Below, piece after piece: positions 17,844 through 26,910 of a stretch of 64,000 bases of DNA (the first letter of the stretch is position 1; each line of letters starts with the position of its first letter). The stretch lies in contig JAFGAS010000025.1 of the NCBI GenBank assembly GCA_016933535.1, positions 1 through 64,000 on the forward strand, written 5' to 3'. The position numbers and the translations under genes were made by a program. Source of the DNA: Candidatus Zymogenaceae bacterium (GTDB lineage: Bacteria > Desulfobacterota > Zymogenia > Zymogenales > Zymogenaceae). Under the pieces are notes generated by a model. The model was not told the DNA's origin and searched no databases. It saw only the letters and a list, made by a program, of their open reading frames with translations.

Positions 17844-18956
17844 TCAGGGGCCGATCATCTCGAAGAATCCCTCAAGGCGGGTTGTGAGCTGCCCCTCGTT
17901 GATGCCGGTCTCTTCCATCTCCACGAGGAGGACGGGGATGTCGGCACCCTTGAGATCCTCAGAGAGGGCCGGATAGTCGGCCAGGTGGGGGGTGCAGAAC
18001 TTCTGAAATATGAAGACGACGCCGCGGGCCCCCGAGCGCTCGATAAGCCGTTTGATGGGGCCGGTGCGCTCTCCCACGACCGAACGGGCGGGGCAGGGGA
18101 AACGGCGTTGATAGCGGTCGATCAATCGATCCATCGGGGTAGGGCCGGACCCGTCGGCGGGATCGATAAAACGGTAACCGGTGCACAGGTCGTCGGCCGC
18201 CGTCCTTCCCCCTGTTGCCTCGATGACGTCATAGATTCGCATTTCCTCAACAAGGCTTCCCGAGACGAGGATCGGTATACCGCGGCGGTGGGAGGTGTTG
18301 CCCTCCCGGGCCGATTTGACCAGCGTGGTCAGGAGCGGACGGTATTCTTCCGGAGGCAGCCCGAAGCAGGCCTCCAGGACGGTATAGAACTCGCGGCCCG
18401 ACAGGGGCAGCCGGTTATCGTATCGAAGCTCATAGAGCTCATGCATCAGCGCCCGAATCTCCCCGAACAGGTCAAGGGAGCGCGCAAGGGACGTATCTGA
18501 GACGGTTCCGCCGACGGCCTCGAGTCCCTCGGTAAGCTCGCCGAGCGTCCGGCGATAAAACGTCGTTGCCGGGTCATTGGTGTGATAGGGCAGGGGGATG
18601 GTGTGAAAGAGCTCGGCCGGGATGTTCTCTTCCCAGATGTTGATCATACCGCAGGCGGCGTCGCACGTGTAGCCGGTGACGATGCCTGACAAGTAGTCGT
18701 ATTGCCCCCCCATTGCGCGCTCCAGACAGGCGCGCAAGTAGGGACAGATAAAGCTCGGCACCAGCGTATTGGCCTTTTCAATTCTTGTCGTTCCGCCGGA
18801 TATCCTGATGGGCAAGAATCCTGCGGCGTGGATTATCTCGATGGGGGTGTAGGTACAGAACCAGCCGAATATCTTCGTGGTCTGCCCCAATTGCCTGAGT
18901 CGCTGCGTCCGGCTTGTAACGGCCTGTTGGAAGGGTGATAAATCAATCGGCGACAT
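17844..18956 (-). CDS. 2-hydroxyacyl-CoA dehydratase family subunit
   Basis: About 370 residues from ATG at 18956, preceded by AGGGGAG. Motifs: KIFGWFCTYTPIEIIHAAGF (the conserved N-terminal segment), ICPYLRACLERAM, GYTCDAACGMINIWEE and the C-terminal GARGVVFIFQKFCTPHLADY. The cysteines fit a 4Fe-4S-binding subunit. It is the upstream partner of the 16466-17716 gene on the same strand with a 127-bp gap, and the two are distinct in sequence, as expected for the alpha and beta subunits of one enzyme. Substrate and activator are not deducible from the window. Confidence 0.85.
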   Translation of the reverse strand: MSPIDLSPFQQAVTSRTQRLRQLGQTTKIFGWFCTYTPIEIIHAAGFLPIRISGGTTRIEKANTLVPSFICPYLRACLERAMGGQYDYLSGIVTGYTCDAACGMINIWEENIPAELFHTIPLPYHTNDPATTFYRRTLGELTEGLEAVGGTVSDTSLARSLDLFGEIRALMHELYELRYDNRLPLSGREFYTVLEACFGLPPEEYRPLLTTLVKSAREGNTSHRRGIPILVSGSLVEEMRIYDVIEATGGRTAADDLCTGYRFIDPADGSGPTPMDRLIDRYQRRFPCPARSVVGERTGPIKRLIERSGARGVVFIFQKFCTPHLADYPALSEDLKGADIPVLLVEMEETGINEGQLTTRLEGFFEMIGP

Positions 18957-19130
18957 GGCAACTCCCCTTTTACAGTGGAGGGCTTGGGCGTACACCGCAG
19001 CATATTGTCAGGATACCGGTAATAGACCGCCGGTGTCAAGACAAATAGACCGGCTCAATTAGGGCTTGATTTTATCGCGATTTTTCCTTATGATCAAAGA
19101 AAAAGGGTCGGAACGGAAGGAAAAGAAACT

Positions 19131-20123
19131 ATGCCCGCAAACCTCACCCCCGAATACCGCGAAAACGAGCGGAAGTTTCGCGAAGCAAGAGACCCCGAGG
19201 AGAAGCTGCGCTATCTTGAGCTGATGCTTGCCACCATCCCAAAGCATAAGGGTACAGACCATATGCAGGGTGATATCAAGCGCCGCATCTCTCAAACCAG
19301 GGCGGCGCTTGAAAAAAAATCCGGCCTCAAACGCCATAATCCCTTCAAGGTTGAGCGGGAAGGAATCGGCCAGTTTGCTGTCGTCGGTGCCGCCAACGTC
19401 GGCAAGTCAGCCATCGTCGGCAAGCTTACCAACGCCAAAACCACGGTGGCCGATTATGCCTTTACCACGACCAAACCCGTCCCCGGCATGATGCCCTTTG
19501 AGAACGTCCAGATCCAGATTGTCGACCTGCCCCCGGTATCCGAGGAGTTTACGGAACCGGCCATGGTGGGGATGATCAGAAACACCGACGGGGTAATCCT
19601 CGTCTTCGATCTCACGTCCGCAGATCCGGCGGCCCAGATCGAGGGCGTCCGGGGACTCCTCCTCAAATACAAGGCCAAGCTGTGTTGTAGCGCTGAAGAA
19701 AGATACACGCTGGACGGCATAGCCCACCTCAAGGCCTTTTTTGTCGGCAACAAGCTGGAAAGCGCGGCCGCAGAAGAAAACCTGAAGATCATTACGGATC
19801 TTTACGGCGCCGATTTTTCCGTCTTTGGGGTCTCGGCCGAGCGGGAATTCGGCCTGGACGAGATCCGGCGTACGGCTTTTGAAATGCTGGATGTCATTCG
19901 GGTGTATACGAAGTCGCCGGGCAAGAAGCCCGACTTCGACGAACCGGTGGTCCTGAAACGGGGGGCGACGGTGATTGACTTTGGCGCCTCCATCCATAAG
20001 GACTTCGCCAAGTCCCTGAAGTTCGCCCGCATCTGGTCCAAGGATCCCACTAAATTTGAGGGGCAGAAGGTAAACCGTGACGAGGTCCTTTTCGACGGAG
20101 ATGTTCTCGAGCTGCATATATAG
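19131..20123 (+). CDS. DRG/Obg-like GTPase with TGS domain
   Basis: A 330-residue protein. A short helical N-terminus is followed by a G domain (about 78-270) and a C-terminal TGS domain (VVLKRGATVIDFGASIHKDF). G1 is VGAANVGKSAIV. G3 reads DLPP instead of DxxG, and G4 reads VGNKLE instead of NKxD, so specificity or hydrolysis may be altered. The architecture resembles archaeal and eukaryotic DRG proteins more than bacterial ObgE, since TGS replaces the Obg fold. These proteins associate with ribosomes or RNA; that role here is inference. GGAAGGAAAAG lies upstream of the ATG. Confidence 0.85.
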   Translation: MPANLTPEYRENERKFREARDPEEKLRYLELMLATIPKHKGTDHMQGDIKRRISQTRAALEKKSGLKRHNPFKVEREGIGQFAVVGAANVGKSAIVGKLTNAKTTVADYAFTTTKPVPGMMPFENVQIQIVDLPPVSEEFTEPAMVGMIRNTDGVILVFDLTSADPAAQIEGVRGLLLKYKAKLCCSAEERYTLDGIAHLKAFFVGNKLESAAAEENLKIITDLYGADFSVFGVSAEREFGLDEIRRTAFEMLDVIRVYTKSPGKKPDFDEPVVLKRGATVIDFGASIHKDFAKSLKFARIWSKDPTKFEGQKVNRDEVLFDGDVLELHI

Positions 20124-20310
20124 AGACACCCGCGGAAGACTCCGCTTTGCGCGGGGCCGTTCGGCAAAGAGGCGAAGGCATGAATATATCGCCGGTGGGC
20201 AGTCTCACGTTCTTCCGAACGACGATCGGGAAAACGCGGTAGGAAGTTGTCATTCGATCGAAAATGGGGTAGAATAAAACGTATTGAATTAATCTATAGT
20301 CGAGGCGACC

Positions 20311-20763
20311 ATGGCGGAACAATGTGAGATCCCGGCGGGAAATCCCGACAGCCCCGAGATAGACGAGGTACTCAAAACGGTCAAGACGATCGCGGTGGTC
20401 GGTCTTTCGCCCAAGGAGGATCGGCCGAGCTACCGGGTCGCGTCATACCTGCAGGCCCAGGGCTACCGGATCGTTCCGGTGCGGCCGGCCGCAGACCAGA
20501 TCCTCGGCGAACGCGTATACGGCGATCTCTCCGAGATACCCGACGATATCACGATCGATATGGTCGATATATTCCGACGCCCCGATGAGGTCATGCCGAT
20601 CGTCGAGGCGGCGATTGCCCGGGGGGATGTGAAGGCCGTCTGGATGCAGGAGGGTATCGTCAACAACGCGGCCAGGGAAGCGGCGCTTGCCAAGGGCCTT
20701 TCGGTTGTCATGGATCGGTGCGCAATGAAGGAGCACCGGAGGATGCGGGAGGAGGCAAAATGA
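20311..20763 (+). CDS. CoA-binding domain protein (YccU-like)
   Basis: A 150-residue Rossmann-fold protein: TIAVVGLSPKEDRPSYRVA, then VRPAADQILGERVYGDLSEI and VDIFRRPDEVMPIVE, the pattern of the small CoA-binding proteins related to the succinyl-CoA synthetase alpha N-domain. KAVWMQEGIVN and VVMDRCAMKEH complete it. The role is unknown beyond nucleotide or CoA binding. The stop codon overlaps the start of the next gene (ATGA), so translation is probably coupled. Confidence 0.88.
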   Translation: MAEQCEIPAGNPDSPEIDEVLKTVKTIAVVGLSPKEDRPSYRVASYLQAQGYRIVPVRPAADQILGERVYGDLSEIPDDITIDMVDIFRRPDEVMPIVEAAIARGDVKAVWMQEGIVNNAAREAALAKGLSVVMDRCAMKEHRRMREEAK

Positions 20764-21203
20764 AGGGAACTTCCCTGCGCGCGGTCGTTGCGATGGCGCT
20801 GCTTGCCATCGGCATCTATTTCTTCGTGATCAAACCCCAGGAAACCCCCAAAGAGACCCCGGCCGTAACGGAGACCAGGATCTGGCCCGACAAGGTGGAC
20901 GCCATCGCGAAGATGAAGACGACGATGTACGCCATCGTCGGGGCCGAAAAGAACCGGAAGGCCCTCGACGAGTCATATCTTCCGTGCGCCCCGAATCCCC
21001 CCGAGGTCCCCGATATGCGGGCGGTCTGGAACCCAAACGCCGCCGGCGGCTGGAAAGAGCTGGACGTCTTAATGCCGCGGGAGACCTGGTTCCAGTACGA
21101 GGTGGTGGTGACGGGGGAGGACGGGTTTGAGGTTTATGCCCGGACGCTTGCCGAGGGGACGCCGCTCGAGTTCATCATCGACCAGGATATGAATTTTCGG
21201 TGA
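20760..21203 (+). CDS. Single-pass membrane-anchored protein of unknown function
   Basis: A 147-residue protein from ATG at 20760, overlapping the stop of the CoA-binding gene by four bases with GGGAGGAGG just upstream. A single hydrophobic segment (LRAVVAMALLAIGIYFFVI) anchors it, with the ~120-residue remainder outside. The soluble part has no motif I can name. Tight coupling to the upstream gene is the only functional clue. Confidence 0.7.
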   Translation: MKGTSLRAVVAMALLAIGIYFFVIKPQETPKETPAVTETRIWPDKVDAIAKMKTTMYAIVGAEKNRKALDESYLPCAPNPPEVPDMRAVWNPNAAGGWKELDVLMPRETWFQYEVVVTGEDGFEVYARTLAEGTPLEFIIDQDMNFR

Positions 21204-21388
21204 TGTGGGCCGATGGGCCGCCGCCTCTTTCTATTGCTCCGTCGCGTAGGCCGGTGGCTTGAAAGTATACCCGCCGTTTCACGGCGCCGCAAGATGGCGG
21301 CAGTGGAAAACCCCAATACCCGCCGCACGACACACCGCTATATTCGATAGAGATATACCACACGCAGACTCATCTTGAAGGAGGAGAC

Positions 21389-22558
21389 ATGAACCTGTAC
21401 ATAGACTATCAGAAACGACTGGCCCGCATTCGGGCCGAAATGGAGACCCAGGGGATCGACCTGCTGTTGGCCACCCGCATGGTCAGTGTCACGTTTGTGG
21501 CCGGGGCCTTTGTCCCGTGGCGCGGCGCGGTCCTGGTCGGCAGGGAGGGATACGTCGGGCTGATCAACTTCATGATAGACCTTGAACGGATCAAGAGCGA
21601 AACCTGGCTCGAAAACGTAACGGGATACGCACCGATCCCGGGCATGGACATGATGGACGTTGCCGTGCGCCAGATAAAGGAAAACGGCTGGGAAAAGGCG
21701 GTCATCGGCGTCGAATTGGGTCATTCGCCCCGGGGCAACACGGGGTATCTGTTTGCCACGGAATACGAGTTTTTGCGCCAGGCCTTGCCCGAAGCCGAGT
21801 TGGTAGGGGCCATGAACGTCATCGATCGAGCCGCCTATATTAAAGAACCAGCCGAGATTCAGCTCATGAGGCAGGCCACGGCCATGGCTGATTCGGCGAT
21901 CGCCCGGGTCAGAGAGTCCGTCGAGGTGGGAATGACCGAAGCCGAAGTAGCCGGCATCGGCGAGGCCGAGCTGCGGCGCCTCGGCAGCGAATATCACTGG
22001 GCCGTGACCGGCTCCACCGAAGTCGCGTCGGGCTACCGGGCGGCCTGGGCTATGAACGGGACCACCCAGCCGACCGATAAGATCATTCAGGAAGGCGAAA
22101 ACCTGATCGTGGACTTTCACCCGATGTATCGGACCTTTCTTTCGGATCTTACCCATAACTTCTTCCTGGGCAAGCCCAATAAGGAGCAGGTGAAGCTCGC
22201 GGACGCCTACCTGAAGGCGGTCGAGACCCTGATCGGGGCCCTCAGGGCCGGGGCGACCGTCGGCTCGGTGTGGTCTGCGGTAAATGAGCAGGTAACGAGC
22301 TCGGGATACGCCGCCCACACGCTTCCCTTTTTCGGCCACGGACTGGGAGTAAGCGGACACGAGTGGTACCCCCCCATCGGCAATGCCGCGGAGGTCCGGG
22401 ATATCGTGTTTGAGGAGAACGTGGTTGAGGTCGGCTTTCTGTCCATGACCGTACCCGGTATCGGCGGGCTCAGGCTGGAATGTCCGATCCTGGTAACGCC
22501 GAGCGGCGGGGAACCGCTGAGCAGAACGCCGCTGGGAATGACCGTTATAGACGTTTAG
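21389..22558 (+). CDS. M24 peptidase-fold protein, paralogue of 2378-3586
   Basis: A 389-residue protein with creatinase N-domain and M24 C-domain. It shares distinctive phrases with the gene at 2378: the opening INFP/YIDYQKR..IRAEME pattern, GAFVPWRGAVL and IKEPAEIQLMRQATAM. Ligands seen: Asp in LIVDFHPMY, Asp in FLSDLTHNF, His in FFGHGLGVSGHEW, and Glu in GLRLECPILVT. The Glu of the usual IEPG motif is again absent (EVGFLSMTVPG), so the altered metal site is shared by both copies. AAGGAGGAG precedes the start. Probably a non-classical hydrolase; substrate unknown. Confidence 0.85.
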   Translation: MNLYIDYQKRLARIRAEMETQGIDLLLATRMVSVTFVAGAFVPWRGAVLVGREGYVGLINFMIDLERIKSETWLENVTGYAPIPGMDMMDVAVRQIKENGWEKAVIGVELGHSPRGNTGYLFATEYEFLRQALPEAELVGAMNVIDRAAYIKEPAEIQLMRQATAMADSAIARVRESVEVGMTEAEVAGIGEAELRRLGSEYHWAVTGSTEVASGYRAAWAMNGTTQPTDKIIQEGENLIVDFHPMYRTFLSDLTHNFFLGKPNKEQVKLADAYLKAVETLIGALRAGATVGSVWSAVNEQVTSSGYAAHTLPFFGHGLGVSGHEWYPPIGNAAEVRDIVFEENVVEVGFLSMTVPGIGGLRLECPILVTPSGGEPLSRTPLGMTVIDV

Positions 22559-22670
22559 GTAAACGGCGGTGTCTTGCGACCGCGGGAGGCAAGATTCGCT
22601 CCCGGCGGGATGCCGTTTTGTCGCACGTGCGGTGGAAAAAGGGTGCCGGAAAGGGGAACTTGTTTCCACA

Positions 22671-23420
22671 TCAGATATACGATATCTTATGATCCTTTTG
22701 GCCAAGCGTCCGTTTTCTGATGCTTACGGCCTCCTGGACATACGTATCGATATATTTCCGATCCTCGAGGTCGAGGTTGAGAAACTCGAGGGCCATTCCG
22801 GAAAAGAGCCCCAGTTTTTCCCGGTCTTCGGCCGTAACGATTTTCATTACCCGCGCCTCGGCCCGCACATCCCGTTTTGGGATCGGGATCGTGAAGTGAA
22901 CGGTGTAGGTCTTCTGAATCGGCAGCGGGTCGTCGGTCTCGAGGAATATGCCGGTTACGGAAATATCCACGCTGCTATACCTCTTCACCTCACCCATGTT
23001 CCGAACGTAGACCTCGGTCCTCAGGAGGGCCCGGGGGTAATAGAGGGAACCGCGGTTCTTGAGGAGCTTGCCGACCGCCTGGGTGAATTCGGTACGGTCT
23101 ATGGGCTTGGTCAGGTAGTGGTCGGCGCCGGCCGACAGGCAGCGGGACTTGATGTCGTCCTTATGGTCGCTGGATAGGATAATAATGGGGATGTCCCTGA
23201 AACGGGGATCGCCCTTGATGATCTCGCACGCCTTATCTCCCGTGAGGTCCGGCATGTTGTAGTCCAGCAGCACCAGCTGGGGTTTCTCTTTCTTGATGAC
23301 CTTGAGGGCATCGAGCCCGGAGCGGGCCGTCAGGATATCGCAATCGATACGATCCAGCATTCCCTCCTGGACATCAAGGAAGAATTTAACGTCATCCACG
23401 ATGAGTATCTTGGTCTTCAT
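22671..23420 (-). CDS. Response regulator with PilZ domain
   Basis: About 249 residues from ATG at 23420. The N-terminal receiver (1-120) has KILIVDDVKFF, the phospho-acceptor Asp in LVLLDYNMPDL, IIILSSD and the conserved Lys in YLTKPID. The C-terminal PilZ domain (about 130-240) has YPRALLRTEVYVR and the DISVTGIFLE motif, matching the RxxxR and D/NxSxxG c-di-GMP motifs. It would link a phosphorelay to c-di-GMP-dependent behaviour such as motility or exopolysaccharide. No partner kinase is adjacent. Confidence 0.88.
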   Translation of the reverse strand: MKTKILIVDDVKFFLDVQEGMLDRIDCDILTARSGLDALKVIKKEKPQLVLLDYNMPDLTGDKACEIIKGDPRFRDIPIIILSSDHKDDIKSRCLSAGADHYLTKPIDRTEFTQAVGKLLKNRGSLYYPRALLRTEVYVRNMGEVKRYSSVDISVTGIFLETDDPLPIQKTYTVHFTIPIPKRDVRAEARVMKIVTAEDREKLGLFSGMALEFLNLDLEDRKYIDTYVQEAVSIRKRTLGQKDHKISYI

Positions 23421-23556
23421 GGGAGGCACACCCTTCTCGAATACGGCGTCACCATACCACACGATCCCGTGAAAGTAAATATCCGACCGAAGAATATCGA
23501 TTAAAGAATTCTCTAAAATACTTGATTTTCGTACGCGTTACCGGTAGCATAGTAAA

Positions 23557-24483
23557 ATGAATGAAAGCCAACAAAGTCAGTCAAGATTTTTCGCGTGGTA
23601 TCATCACTCGGCCATCGTGCGGTTTCTCCTGTATATAACCCCCTGGATCATGCGGACGTTCTCCCGAAAGACCATCCACCGCATCCGGTATCCGTTCATT
23701 TTCCTCTACTTCTGCATAGGGGTGCGCTTCAGGCGGGCGGTCAGGGAAAACCTGAGGATCGCCCTCGGTGAAACGGTATCGGAACGCGAATTGCGGCAGA
23801 TAACCAGACGGGTTTTCGACAACGTGACCAAGGCGTTTGCCGATGCCTTTTTCGTGTCCGCGCTCCCGCCGGAGCGATGGGTGGAGGTGATGGACCTGCC
23901 CGTCGGCAGGCAGAACATCTCAAAGGCCCTCGAACAGGGCAAGGGGGCGATCATCCTGACCGGCCATATCGGCAACTGGGAAGTCGGGGGGATCACGCTA
24001 GGCCAGGTCGGGGGGGAGACGCACATGGTCTATATGCCCGACCGGTTTGCCGCATTCGAACAGGCGCGGGGCAGGGCTCGGGATTTACAGAAGGTCCACG
24101 CACTGCCGATGGGAAGCTCCTTTGATACGGCGCTCAGAGTGATCCGGCTGCTTTCCGAAAACAGGATTATTACGATGAAGGGCGACCGCTCCCTCAACGG
24201 AGAGGGGATCATCATCCCTTTTTTCGGGAGAGACACGGTCTTTCCCAGGGGGCCGTTCCTGGTTTCCTACATATCAAGGGCCCCGATTCTGCCCGCATTC
24301 GTAGTCCTCAACCGGGATGGCCGATACGTGCCCATCGTCGAGGAGCCGATATATATCGAGCGTACGGGTAACCGGGAAAACGACATCAGGACGCTCACGC
24401 TACGCATGGCCCGGGTTATCGAGGAATATATCAGGCGGTATCCCGATCAATGGTACATGTTCTATCCCTTCTGGAAGCAATGA
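23557..24483 (+). CDS. Lysophospholipid/lipid A acyltransferase (LpxL/HtrB family)
   Basis: A 308-residue protein with an N-terminal membrane segment (about 20-35) and the acyltransferase core. The catalytic HxxxxE is in LTGHIGNWEVGG, followed by MVYMPDRFAAFEQARGRAR, MKGDRSLNGEGIIIPFFGR (substrate loop) and APILPAFVVLNRDG. The C-terminus MARVIEEYIRRYPDQWYMFY-PFW is typical of the family, which adds secondary acyl chains to lipid A precursors on the inner membrane. It supports a diderm envelope. The radical SAM gene starts about 140 bp downstream. Confidence 0.88.
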   Translation: MNESQQSQSRFFAWYHHSAIVRFLLYITPWIMRTFSRKTIHRIRYPFIFLYFCIGVRFRRAVRENLRIALGETVSERELRQITRRVFDNVTKAFADAFFVSALPPERWVEVMDLPVGRQNISKALEQGKGAIILTGHIGNWEVGGITLGQVGGETHMVYMPDRFAAFEQARGRARDLQKVHALPMGSSFDTALRVIRLLSENRIITMKGDRSLNGEGIIIPFFGRDTVFPRGPFLVSYISRAPILPAFVVLNRDGRYVPIVEEPIYIERTGNRENDIRTLTLRMARVIEEYIRRYPDQWYMFYPFWKQ

Positions 24484-24625
24484 TGCTGGAGTCCGGCGGG
24501 CGGCAATACGATATACTCGGCACGCCGGCCGGCCGAGGGCACGTCTATCGGGAGGTGTGGTGCCGTATTCCTGCCGGCGGATACGGGAAAAACCGGGGAA
24601 CGCTAACCGAGCGGTGAGAAACACT

Positions 24626-26068
24626 ATGGATCGAAAAACGACCGAGAAAAAAAAGCTGTCAATGATCTTTCCTGACTTCGAGGGGACTCCGCTGGCCTAT
24701 CGGGCCTTTGTCCCTCCCCTGGGTCTCCTTACGCTGGCGGCCCTGACGCCGCCGGAATTCGAAATCGGCTTCGTTGACGAGCGCAGCGATACGATAAATT
24801 TCGACGAAGAGGCCGACGTAGTGGCCATATCGGCCATGACCCCTCAGGCGGCCCGGGCCTACGAGATCGCCGATCGGTTTCGGGCCCGAGGCGTGCGGGT
24901 CGTGATGGGCGGCCCCCATCCGTCGCTGCTGCCGGAGGAGGCGCTGCTGCACGCCGATGCGGTGGTGGTGGGGGAGGCGGAGAATATCTGGTGCGGGGTT
25001 CTGTCGGACGTCCTGGCGGGGAGGTCCGCGGGGATTTACGTCTGCCGGCGAAAGCCCGACCTTTCGGGCCTGCCTTTTCCCCGTCACGACCTCCTGAACG
25101 AAGCAAACTACCTGCCGATCCGGTCGATCCAGGTAACGCGGGGGTGTCCCCTCAACTGCGAATTCTGCACCGTGCCCAAGAATTTCGGCCGGGAGTACCG
25201 GATTCGACCCACCGATGATGTCCTTTCCGAGATCGAGCGGCTGCCCAGCCACCTCTACTTTGTGGACGACAATCTCATGATCAAGCGCAGGAGCTTTACG
25301 GGCCTCTTTGACCGAATGGGCGACATGGATAAACGATGGACGGGCATGGCCCCTCTTGCGATCGCTTCCGACGCGAAGTATGTTGATCTGTTGGCCAGAT
25401 CCGGCTGCTGGTCGATGTACGTGGACGTGGGGCCGTGGCTCTCGGTGGGTCTCAGGGGAGATGTCTCGTCGCTCAAGGAGCAGGTGTCCCGTTCGGTCGG
25501 CTATATCAAGAAGCTGCAGGACGCCGGTATCAAGGTAATGGGGTCGTTCGTCTTCGGTTTCGATTACGACGAGGAGCCGATCTTCGAGGCCACCCTCAAG
25601 TTTCTGTTGATGAGCGGGATCGTTGAGGCGGAGTTCCTGATCCTGACCCCTTACCCGAACACCCCGCTGGCCGAAAAACTCGAGGCTCAGGATCGGATCG
25701 TCAGCCGCGACTGGTCGAGGTATAATACCACCCACGCGGTCTTTCGTCCGGCCCGCATGACCCCCGAGATCCTCGAGGAGGGCGTGGGTTACCTCTGGAG
25801 GGAGTTTTACCGTCAAACGGATCTGCCCGAAGGCTTCGTGCTGCCGAATGTGACGGCGGAGGCGCGGCGGGCCCACGAACGGATACTCTCTGCGGTGCCG
25901 ATCCTCTTTCGCGATATGGCCCACGAGGGGGTGCTAACGGGGCTTTCCGGGGTCTCCGGGAAGATCGGCGTAGAACAGCTCGTGCGGATCTGGAAAAGTT
26001 CAAATCCTCCCATTTTTACACGGATCGTGGGAAGTGTCTACGAAGAACTCGGGTATAAACAGTCCTAA
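24626..26068 (+). CDS. B12-binding-domain radical SAM protein
   Basis: 480 residues from ATG at 24626 (GCGGTGAG eight bases upstream); the longer frame upstream overlaps the acyltransferase gene and is not used. N-terminal cobalamin-binding-like domain (about 10-150, with VVAISAMTPQAARAYEIA and VVMGGPHPSLLPEEAL), then a radical SAM core with CPLNCEFC (CxxxCxxC) near residue 176, SFVFGFDYDEEP and a C-terminal domain. Such enzymes usually methylate or rearrange unactivated carbons. Adjacency to a lipid acyltransferase suggests lipid modification, by inference. Product not identified. Confidence 0.85.
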   Translation: MDRKTTEKKKLSMIFPDFEGTPLAYRAFVPPLGLLTLAALTPPEFEIGFVDERSDTINFDEEADVVAISAMTPQAARAYEIADRFRARGVRVVMGGPHPSLLPEEALLHADAVVVGEAENIWCGVLSDVLAGRSAGIYVCRRKPDLSGLPFPRHDLLNEANYLPIRSIQVTRGCPLNCEFCTVPKNFGREYRIRPTDDVLSEIERLPSHLYFVDDNLMIKRRSFTGLFDRMGDMDKRWTGMAPLAIASDAKYVDLLARSGCWSMYVDVGPWLSVGLRGDVSSLKEQVSRSVGYIKKLQDAGIKVMGSFVFGFDYDEEPIFEATLKFLLMSGIVEAEFLILTPYPNTPLAEKLEAQDRIVSRDWSRYNTTHAVFRPARMTPEILEEGVGYLWREFYRQTDLPEGFVLPNVTAEARRAHERILSAVPILFRDMAHEGVLTGLSGVSGKIGVEQLVRIWKSSNPPIFTRIVGSVYEELGYKQS

Positions 26069-26240
26069 CGCGAGAGGCGGCCCGGCGCATTTCACAATGA
26101 CCCCGCGGCGCCTTCAATCCCCCGGGCCCCGGGGCGGACGGAAGAGGCAAGAGCGGGGATCGCGTGATTCCTTCCGGACGGACGGTACGCGTTGTGTCCG
26201 TCAGGGGATACCATACGTTTTAGAAGAAGGAGAAAATGTC

Positions 26241-26609
26241 ATGACTATCGATAATGGACGGCGGTACACGGCGGCCTTCGGCGCACTCTTCCTTATGGTC
26301 TTGCTGACGGTTCCCGCGCCCGCCGCTTTGACCTGCCCGAGCTGGCCCGCCCAGGCCAGCCGCTACCTGACGAACGCCGAGCTGGCCGACTGCGGATGCG
26401 GGGATCTGAAGATCCTGCGCAACGAGATCTACGCCAGACACGGCAGGATATTCAAGACGGATTACCTGCGCAACTACTTCTTGGATCAGCCCTGGTATTC
26501 ACCTGATCCCCATAACCCGGAAGGAACGAAGGGCCAGAACATGTTCGAGGAGTACAACCGGGGATTTATCCTTCAGTATGAGAAGGGCAGGGGCTGTAAT
26601 CCCCAGTAA
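26241..26609 (+). CDS. Secreted YARHG-domain protein
   Basis: 122 residues from ATG at 26241 (AGAAGGAG eight bases upstream). A signal peptide (about 1-29, ending APAAL) is followed by a short linker and one YARHG domain: LTNAELADCGCGDLKILRNE then IYARHGRIFKTDYLRNYF and DQPWY. The YARHG domain occurs in extracellular bacterial proteins, often near peptidases, and is of unknown biochemical role. The CGCG cysteines and a C-terminal Cys may form a disulfide. Confidence 0.85.
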   Translation: MTIDNGRRYTAAFGALFLMVLLTVPAPAALTCPSWPAQASRYLTNAELADCGCGDLKILRNEIYARHGRIFKTDYLRNYFLDQPWYSPDPHNPEGTKGQNMFEEYNRGFILQYEKGRGCNPQ

Positions 26610-26910
26610 CCGCCGACATGACCGTCGTACGGCTCGACAAGAAGGTCGCCTGGATACTGACCGACAAGCAGGCGGAGGCGAACGTCGCTCTTTATCGAGT
26701 TGATGCCCGGCCACGCCATCCCCAGGATCGATTACGGAGGGGCGTTTATAGGACAGGACGGGTCCGGGATCGGGCGGACGATCCGGGGCCGTATTCACGG
26801 TGTAGTCCGTGGTACATCCCTCCCGTAAAGACAGTTACCGATCCGGCCGATAATCGGGCCCGTTTTTAAGCGCACGCGCCTTGGCGCGCGTATCGGTTGC
26901 GAGACAGATT

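Noticed and set aside
21338-22705. 455-codon open frame antisense to the second M24 gene
   Set aside because: Shadow frame: low-complexity translation, no family features, while the sense strand has an intact conserved protein with a good ribosome site. The same applies to 24659-25924 and 29093-30391 on the minus strand.
26618-26869. 83-codon frame after the YARHG gene, with a neighbouring frame reading PGHAIPRIDYGGAFIGQDG
   Set aside because: It may be a frameshifted remnant, but neither frame shows a recognisable family or a convincing start, so it is not listed as a gene.
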